Source: CAVPHV01 sp963821095
GTDB taxonomy: Bacteria; Actinomycetota; Acidimicrobiia; Spongiisociales; UBA5794
Assembly (NCBI GenBank): GCA_963821095.1
Contig: CAWGCJ010000022.1
Coordinates: 372,001-436,000 of the forward strand
Length of the DNA: 64,000 nt
Reading direction: 5' to 3'
Shown here: in pieces, positions 63,582 through 64,000 of the stretch
Numbering within the stretch: the first letter of the stretch is position 1
Layout: each line of letters begins with the position of its first letter
Translations under genes and position numbers: made by a program
The notes under the pieces: model-generated
Seen by the model: the letters and a program-made list of their open reading frames with translations, nothing else
The model's database searches: none
Told to the model about the DNA's origin: nothing

Positions 63582-64000
63582 ATGACTGATACGTCTACGG
63601 CCCGGCGCACGTTGTTGCGTCACTCGAAACGGGTCACCGAGATTGTGAACACGTTTGCTCGCTACGGGTATGCCTCGTGGGCGTCCGGTGGCATCCCGGA
63701 GCAGTTCCGCGCCGCCGCGTCGCGGATCGCGGAACCGGAGCTCCTCGAGATGAGCGACGGAGAGCGGATGCGTCGGATCTGTCTGGATCTGGGCACGACG
63801 TTCATCAAGATCGGTCAGGTGCTGAGCACCCGCAGCGACATTGTCGGCGCCGAGATCGCCGCCGAACTGGCCAGCCTGCAAGGTGATGTGCCGCCGGATC
63901 CCCCGGACGTGCTGAGAGCGACGGTCGAGGCCGAGCTGGGTCAAACGGTCGAAGATGCGTTCGCCGAGTTCGACCTACAGCCGCTCGGCTCGGCGTCGAT
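63582..64000 (+). CDS. ABC1/UbiB family atypical kinase, 5' part (runs off the window)
   Basis: ATG 63582 behind GGGAGAGAAGG; no stop before the window edge, so 139 residues are visible. The N-terminal helices carry the family block CLDLGTTFIKIGQVLSTRSD (KxGQ motif), followed by ELASLQGDVPPDPPD and AEFDLQPLGSAS. The family comprises ATP-binding proteins tied to quinone or lipid metabolism. The actinobacterial role is undefined. The gene is not in-frame with any other. Confidence 0.88.
   Translation, partial: MTDTSTARRTLLRHSKRVTEIVNTFARYGYASWASGGIPEQFRAAASRIAEPELLEMSDGERMRRICLDLGTTFIKIGQVLSTRSDIVGAEIAAELASLQGDVPPDPPDVLRATVEAELGQTVEDAFAEFDLQPLGSAS

Overview
The window is high-GC DNA from an actinobacterium, most likely of the class Acidimicrobiia or a near relative. 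This rests on the gene content: an F420/deazaflavin-type reductase, a LytR-CpsA-Psr ligase, a protease carrying a septum-formation domain, a CtpE-type P-ATPase, a 13E12-type HNH nuclease, and many start codons lying 6-9 nt behind a TANNNT -10 box, which is the leaderless promoter style of Actinomycetota. The lineage is inferred from family content, not from a marker gene. Many genes (about fifteen) are split by single-base shifts with well-conserved sequence on both sides, so the sequence is probably a draft long-read or metagenome assembly with indel errors. I describe such genes as one locus each.

Layout. 1-2.1 kb: the end of an olefin/beta-lactone pair (oleC-like ligase, oleD-like reductase). 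2.3-6.2 kb: HtrA-like lipoprotein, membrane histidine kinase, deazaflavin reductase. 6.4-11.6 kb: SulP transporter, then a translationally coupled ECF cobalt/nickel transporter (CbiM, PDGLE/CbiN-like, CbiQ, CbiO) overlapping a menC-like enolase-family gene. 11.7-17.2 kb: thioesterase, acyl-CoA dehydrogenase, a small membrane protein, a possible nuclease-fold protein, TrmL, hot-dog thioesterase, GNAT, AIM24. 17.3-17.8 kb: tRNA-Ile2(CAT), whose 3' end is part of a 160-bp tandem repeat. 17.9-26.2 kb: VOC protein, Gfo/Idh/MocA oxidoreductase, XdhC, and a nucleoside-type BMP ABC importer followed by SurE. 26.4-30.5 kb: a beta-oxidation pair (fadN-like, thiolase) and a lipoprotein. 30.8-36 kb: HNH endonuclease and HrpA helicase. 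36-44 kb: gamma carbonic anhydrase, DUF5996, inorganic pyrophosphatase, P-type ATPase, acyltransferase, membrane alpha/beta hydrolase, PF04020 membrane protein. 44.1-47.6 kb: an envelope-stress module (LuxR-type regulator, PspC-histidine kinase, divergent PspC protein) with a palindromic operator between the divergent units. 48-51.6 kb: LCP ligase divergent from a flippase fused to a phosphoglycosyl transferase. 51.6-54.4 kb: small housekeeping and unknown genes.

54.4-59.9 kb is a compact integrative mobilizable element at the 3' end of tRNA-Val(TAC): tyrosine integrase, AlpA-type excisionase, an 860-bp non-coding region with 23-bp iterated repeats, and a MobF relaxase/helicase. Behind it lie two decayed DUF1214 fragments flanking a second SulP transporter and a lipoprotein, and the window ends inside an ABC1/UbiB-family kinase. 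No rRNA, CRISPR array or complete insertion sequence was seen.
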